NCBI GenBank assembly: GCA_030595015.1
Contig: JAUVDZ010000014.1
Coordinates: 1-16,835, forward strand
Length of the DNA: 16,835 nucleotides
Direction of reading: 5' to 3'
DNA from: Candidatus Peregrinibacteria bacterium
GTDB taxonomy: Bacteria > Patescibacteriota > Gracilibacteria > UBA1369 > PNNO01
Below, piece after piece: positions 15,501 to 16,835 of the stretch. Positions within the stretch are counted from its first letter, which is position 1, and every line of letters begins with the position of its first letter. The notes beneath the pieces are model-generated. The model saw nothing but the letters and a program-made list of their open reading frames with translations. It made no database searches and was not told where the DNA came from. The translations under genes were made by a program, and so were the position numbers.

Positions 15501-16341
15501 TACAGTACCACCTCAGGGGTCATGGGACTTTTTATGGAAAGAAGTACTTACATCTGATGCATTCCAGATGCGTCTTGAAAAAGGTATTAGAGCTGCGCAA
15601 AACATGGATCATGATGATTCGCCTTTCTTTATCCCGGCCTTAAAAGAAAGTGAAATTGAAACCGCTTGTGCGGCATCCGGGGGTGAAACCAAGAAATTTA
15701 CAGTACAAGGTTACAAAAATGGATATATTGGATTTGGTTTGAGATTGAAGTATTTAAATGAAAAAGTAGAAGAAGAAAAACAATTTGAAGATAAAGGTGA
15801 AGTTGGATTTAGTGATCAATATTTAGCTAAAATGATTGCTTCATTTAGATCATACATGCGTTATGATTCAATTCTCGATTACAGATACAGACGTAATGAA
15901 GCTTCAAGATTGCAGAGATTTAATTCAAATGACTTTAAAACAGGGTGTGTATGGGATGGAGCACATGCTATACAGGATTATCGTAATGAAATGAAAAGTG
16001 TAATTATGGAAGTTATTGAAGCTTATGGAAAAAAAGACGACGAAGCACTAACAAAAACTCCTTTTACCAGATTGGAATCAATTAGAGGTGATAAGGAGAT
16101 GAAAAAAGAACAGGATAAAATTGAGAATGCAGTTGAAAACTGGGGTCCTACATTTGAAAAAATGATAATTTCAGATGATGGCGGTAAGAAATTTTTAGAA
16201 GTTATAAGCAAAAGATCGAAAACATTCATGTTTGATAAAATATCTGATCAAAGTCCTCAGGATAGAATCCGAAATAAGATGGATATGTCATTATTTGAAG
16301 CTGATCGAGAAGAAACTACTGATGCAGAGGGCGAGATTTAG
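12586..16341 (+). CDS. Giant soluble protein with repeated modules, secretion-operon component
   Basis: No family is recognised. The 1251-aa product has no signal peptide or clear membrane segment. It begins with an amphipathic stretch (MFEFLKKQLANLLL), then a very acidic tract (about 40-75, EEEDPEEEEAP) and helical regions to about 290. Residues about 295-545 carry three related modules: beta strands, then a turn and a short helix of the form [ED/Q]-F-x-x-[WL]...P. The anchors are Phe350, Phe448-Trp451 and Phe532-Trp535. Modules two and three also share a Pro-Gly before the strands (382-383, 495-496). A charged coiled-coil-like region follows (about 550-640), then a mixed region to 1251 ending acidic. 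It closes the operon. A cytoplasmic platform for the membrane complex is a guess from context. Confidence 0.75.
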   Translation: MFEFLKKQLANLLLQNSHQKEQLFGESKFVYFADRPTEDNRNEEEDPEEEEAPKLEKQETPAEKETQLESEKVLTTVSHYSEQALSVLDKFDYNLPPDIDPERIKDARQIVNESSAAIEEVKQSDPTIKNFLKKIGEQGNDELERYLWRLVGGSVPETLRLRESKEAQRGVVPDKLRKRIKELVDKHTDSQVNVTKLNDAVMPFVELIDTIADHEYEMYKSISDIQNVMWDMFHKRQEREMQERAIRGAEMFTGLNLEQDEVFAGIDREIIEWDDDEGKGVNEIKPKTKEYKNVKFVLKDVYIDKQRTPDPENPMYEAYQKNKMQGLYVAVLNTRTGQVYRMKMNNFKEFANLHRLQPFVRKKKDLPDRVRYLKEMDVDIRPGMTLEYEDWELDKETQRRKPKIKFVKIKYLDDKTVQLDTPITIYSPFDHPDPKYHVMKDEMSLGEFAQWLNKKRALPEMTKVDLEDALVTHFANMNKQYKRKEGCHRPIDLVPGEVIFADAPGNPLFEIRTVGPKALTLTNGKHFTFPQFLRWVYQYDMEPYDPSLEGEKVRKYIERQNAEKKFLESLDTAAKRAEKDAERTIEHLRDTGKWRDTLKDLKDKGLEGIHGAKKIPLKEDVLNDAQRKSHSWLRQFANDTELLRLDDIFEMFKVGWEYKKRNWERKQKARYSKVGKGIPWFGTEFERINQQSETEEMQQFKDSMDQWGIRDIQETLYNTSNSDQAKACFNVLAEKGQIRWDDPKLWKAINNHTDINHKIPQPMEGMDPYMPFREGASQSSGQYFNGQKIDGKSAIDFIPEAIDSIWGESSYIDWKRQNDGALEDGIQKSFNKAEELESDPKNTGGIANELAVLLERHMRGEYVDPSEFEGMLRFIIEMGKANGQHKMYYLLMGTSAKDPHGRTIMGWDRVGRFISKYSNNFPPLDYYSASNRAPKRDLETGEIFERQWVRQDFDKLTKPWVNQIRANGGHVPTVPPQGSWDFLWKEVLTSDAFQMRLEKGIRAAQNMDHDDSPFFIPALKESEIETACAASGGETKKFTVQGYKNGYIGFGLRLKYLNEKVEEEKQFEDKGEVGFSDQYLAKMIASFRSYMRYDSILDYRYRRNEASRLQRFNSNDFKTGCVWDGAHAIQDYRNEMKSVIMEVIEAYGKKDDEALTKTPFTRLESIRGDKEMKKEQDKIENAVENWGPTFEKMIISDDGGKKFLEVISKRSKTFMFDKISDQSPQDRIRNKMDMSLFEADREETTDAEGEI

Positions 16342-16352
16342 GAAGATGCAGT

Positions 16353-16396
16353 CTAAGAACCAAGACAGTTCTTAGAACACGCGGTATTCTAAGAAC
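16353..16396. repeat. Three alternating copies of CTAAGAAC (REP-like palindromic cluster)
   Basis: CTAAGAAC occurs at 16353-16360, as its reverse complement GTTCTTAG at 16368-16375, and again forward at 16389-16396. The first two form an eight-pair hairpin with a CAAGACA loop. The second and third form a ten-pair perfect stem (16368-16377 with 16387-16396) around nine bases. RAYT genes are typically flanked by such palindromic elements. Confidence 0.75.
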
Positions 16397-16430
16397 ACTG
16401 GGAGACCTTAGGCTTTTTTATATTTTTTTT
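16388..16430 (+). terminator. Intrinsic terminator of the operon, upstream of the RAYT gene
   Basis: TCTAAG (16388-16393) can pair with CTTAGG (16407-16412, one G-U), followed at once by C, six T's (16414-16419), ATA and eight T's (16423-16430). The stem uses the third CTAAG repeat, so it competes with the stronger 16368-16396 hairpin. Either fold ahead of the long U-tracts could end operon transcription. Confidence 0.55.
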
Positions 16431-16465
16431 AGAAAAATTTCATAACTTTTATGTATGTTGGGTGC

Positions 16466-16835
16466 ATGAGAAAACCTGCATTGCGTGCGAACATGCCTTA
16501 CCACATAGTTAATAGAGGATCTAACAGGATGCTGCTTTTTAAGAAGCCAGAAGATTATTATTTTTTCCTTAGTAAAGTTGTGCAGTTAAAACGTCGTTAT
16601 AGAATAGAGTTGGCGATTTGCTGTTTAATGCCCAATCATTTCCACTTACTTTTGTGGCATAAAACAGAAATAAAACTAATTTCAAAATTTATGATGGCTT
16701 TGCAAAATTCATATGCTTTGCGATTTAATAAAGCTTATGATCATTTTGGTCATGTTTTTGAGGGAACGTATAAGCACAAACCAAAAGCTACAGCACGAAG
16801 CTATGCAAATGCTGAACAATATATTAGACAGAATC
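16466..16835 (+). CDS. REP-associated tyrosine transposase (RAYT, Y1_Tnp), 3' truncated
   Basis: The frame from ATG 16466 is open to the window end, giving the first 123 residues of a Y1 (HUH single-strand) transposase. The family block MPYHIVNRGSNR lies at 10-21, and the metal-binding HUH motif is MPNHFHLLLW (55-64; His58-Phe-His60). The helix NSYALRFNKAYDHFGHVFEG (81-100) holds the likely nucleophile Tyr83 and the conserved G-H-x-F-x-G turn. ATG 16451 is in frame but adds only MYVGC, so 16466 is preferred. No SD is evident. RAYTs act on palindromic REP elements, often as single-copy domesticated genes, and a palindromic cluster lies just upstream. Whether the gene is intact beyond the window is unknown. 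Confidence 0.9.
   Translation, partial: MRKPALRANMPYHIVNRGSNRMLLFKKPEDYYFFLSKVVQLKRRYRIELAICCLMPNHFHLLLWHKTEIKLISKFMMALQNSYALRFNKAYDHFGHVFEGTYKHKPKATARSYANAEQYIRQN

Overview
The window looks like chromosomal DNA from an AT-rich bacterium of the Candidate Phyla Radiation (Patescibacteria). A Peregrinibacteria-like lineage is my best guess. The reasons are: tightly packed same-strand genes; a membrane protein at 6661 and a VirB6/TrbL-like protein at 10303 of types I associate with CPR genomes; a ribosomal protein bS6 with a long acidic tail; and start codons preceded by A/T-rich DNA instead of Shine-Dalgarno (SD) sequences. TGA ends several genes (purL, the HNH gene, one small gene), so the UGA-glycine code of Gracilibacteria/Absconditabacteria does not apply. 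De novo purine genes (purH, purL) point away from the most reduced CPR lineages. All of this is inference from sequence, with no database search.

Layout, all on the + strand. (1) 1-1398: the 3' end of purH, then uppP (undecaprenyl-diphosphate phosphatase). (2) 1390-2101: a strong promoter inside the end of uppP, a structured leader of about 145 nt, and two paralogous small single-pass membrane proteins with Cys-containing external domains. These two genes have real SD sequences, unlike their neighbours. (3) 2153-5689: a 65-aa unknown gene, then rpsF-rpsR-purL in tight succession behind a possibly structured rpsF leader. (4) 5737-6609: an HNH-nuclease gene with its own promoter and a 22-bp perfect palindrome inside its coding sequence. 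(5) 6606-16341: one promoter followed by five closely spaced genes: a 158-aa two-TM protein, a 560-aa protein with a central hydrophobic region, a 489-aa tail-anchored protein, a 747-aa VirB6/TrbL-like polytopic protein with a signal peptide, and a 1251-aa soluble protein with repeated modules. This looks like part of an envelope-spanning, type IV secretion-like apparatus without its ATPases in the window. (6) 16342-16835: a cluster of alternating inverted repeats with U-tracts, followed by the 5' part of a REP-associated tyrosine transposase (RAYT) gene that runs off the window.

The most interesting parts are the five-gene apparatus, whose four non-VirB6 proteins I cannot assign to a named family; the SD-bearing pair of small Cys proteins with its structured leader; the HNH-gene palindrome; and the four-segment, attenuator-like repeat array between the operon and the RAYT. 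No stretch longer than 300 bases lacks a gene. I see no tRNA, rRNA, CRISPR array or replication origin.
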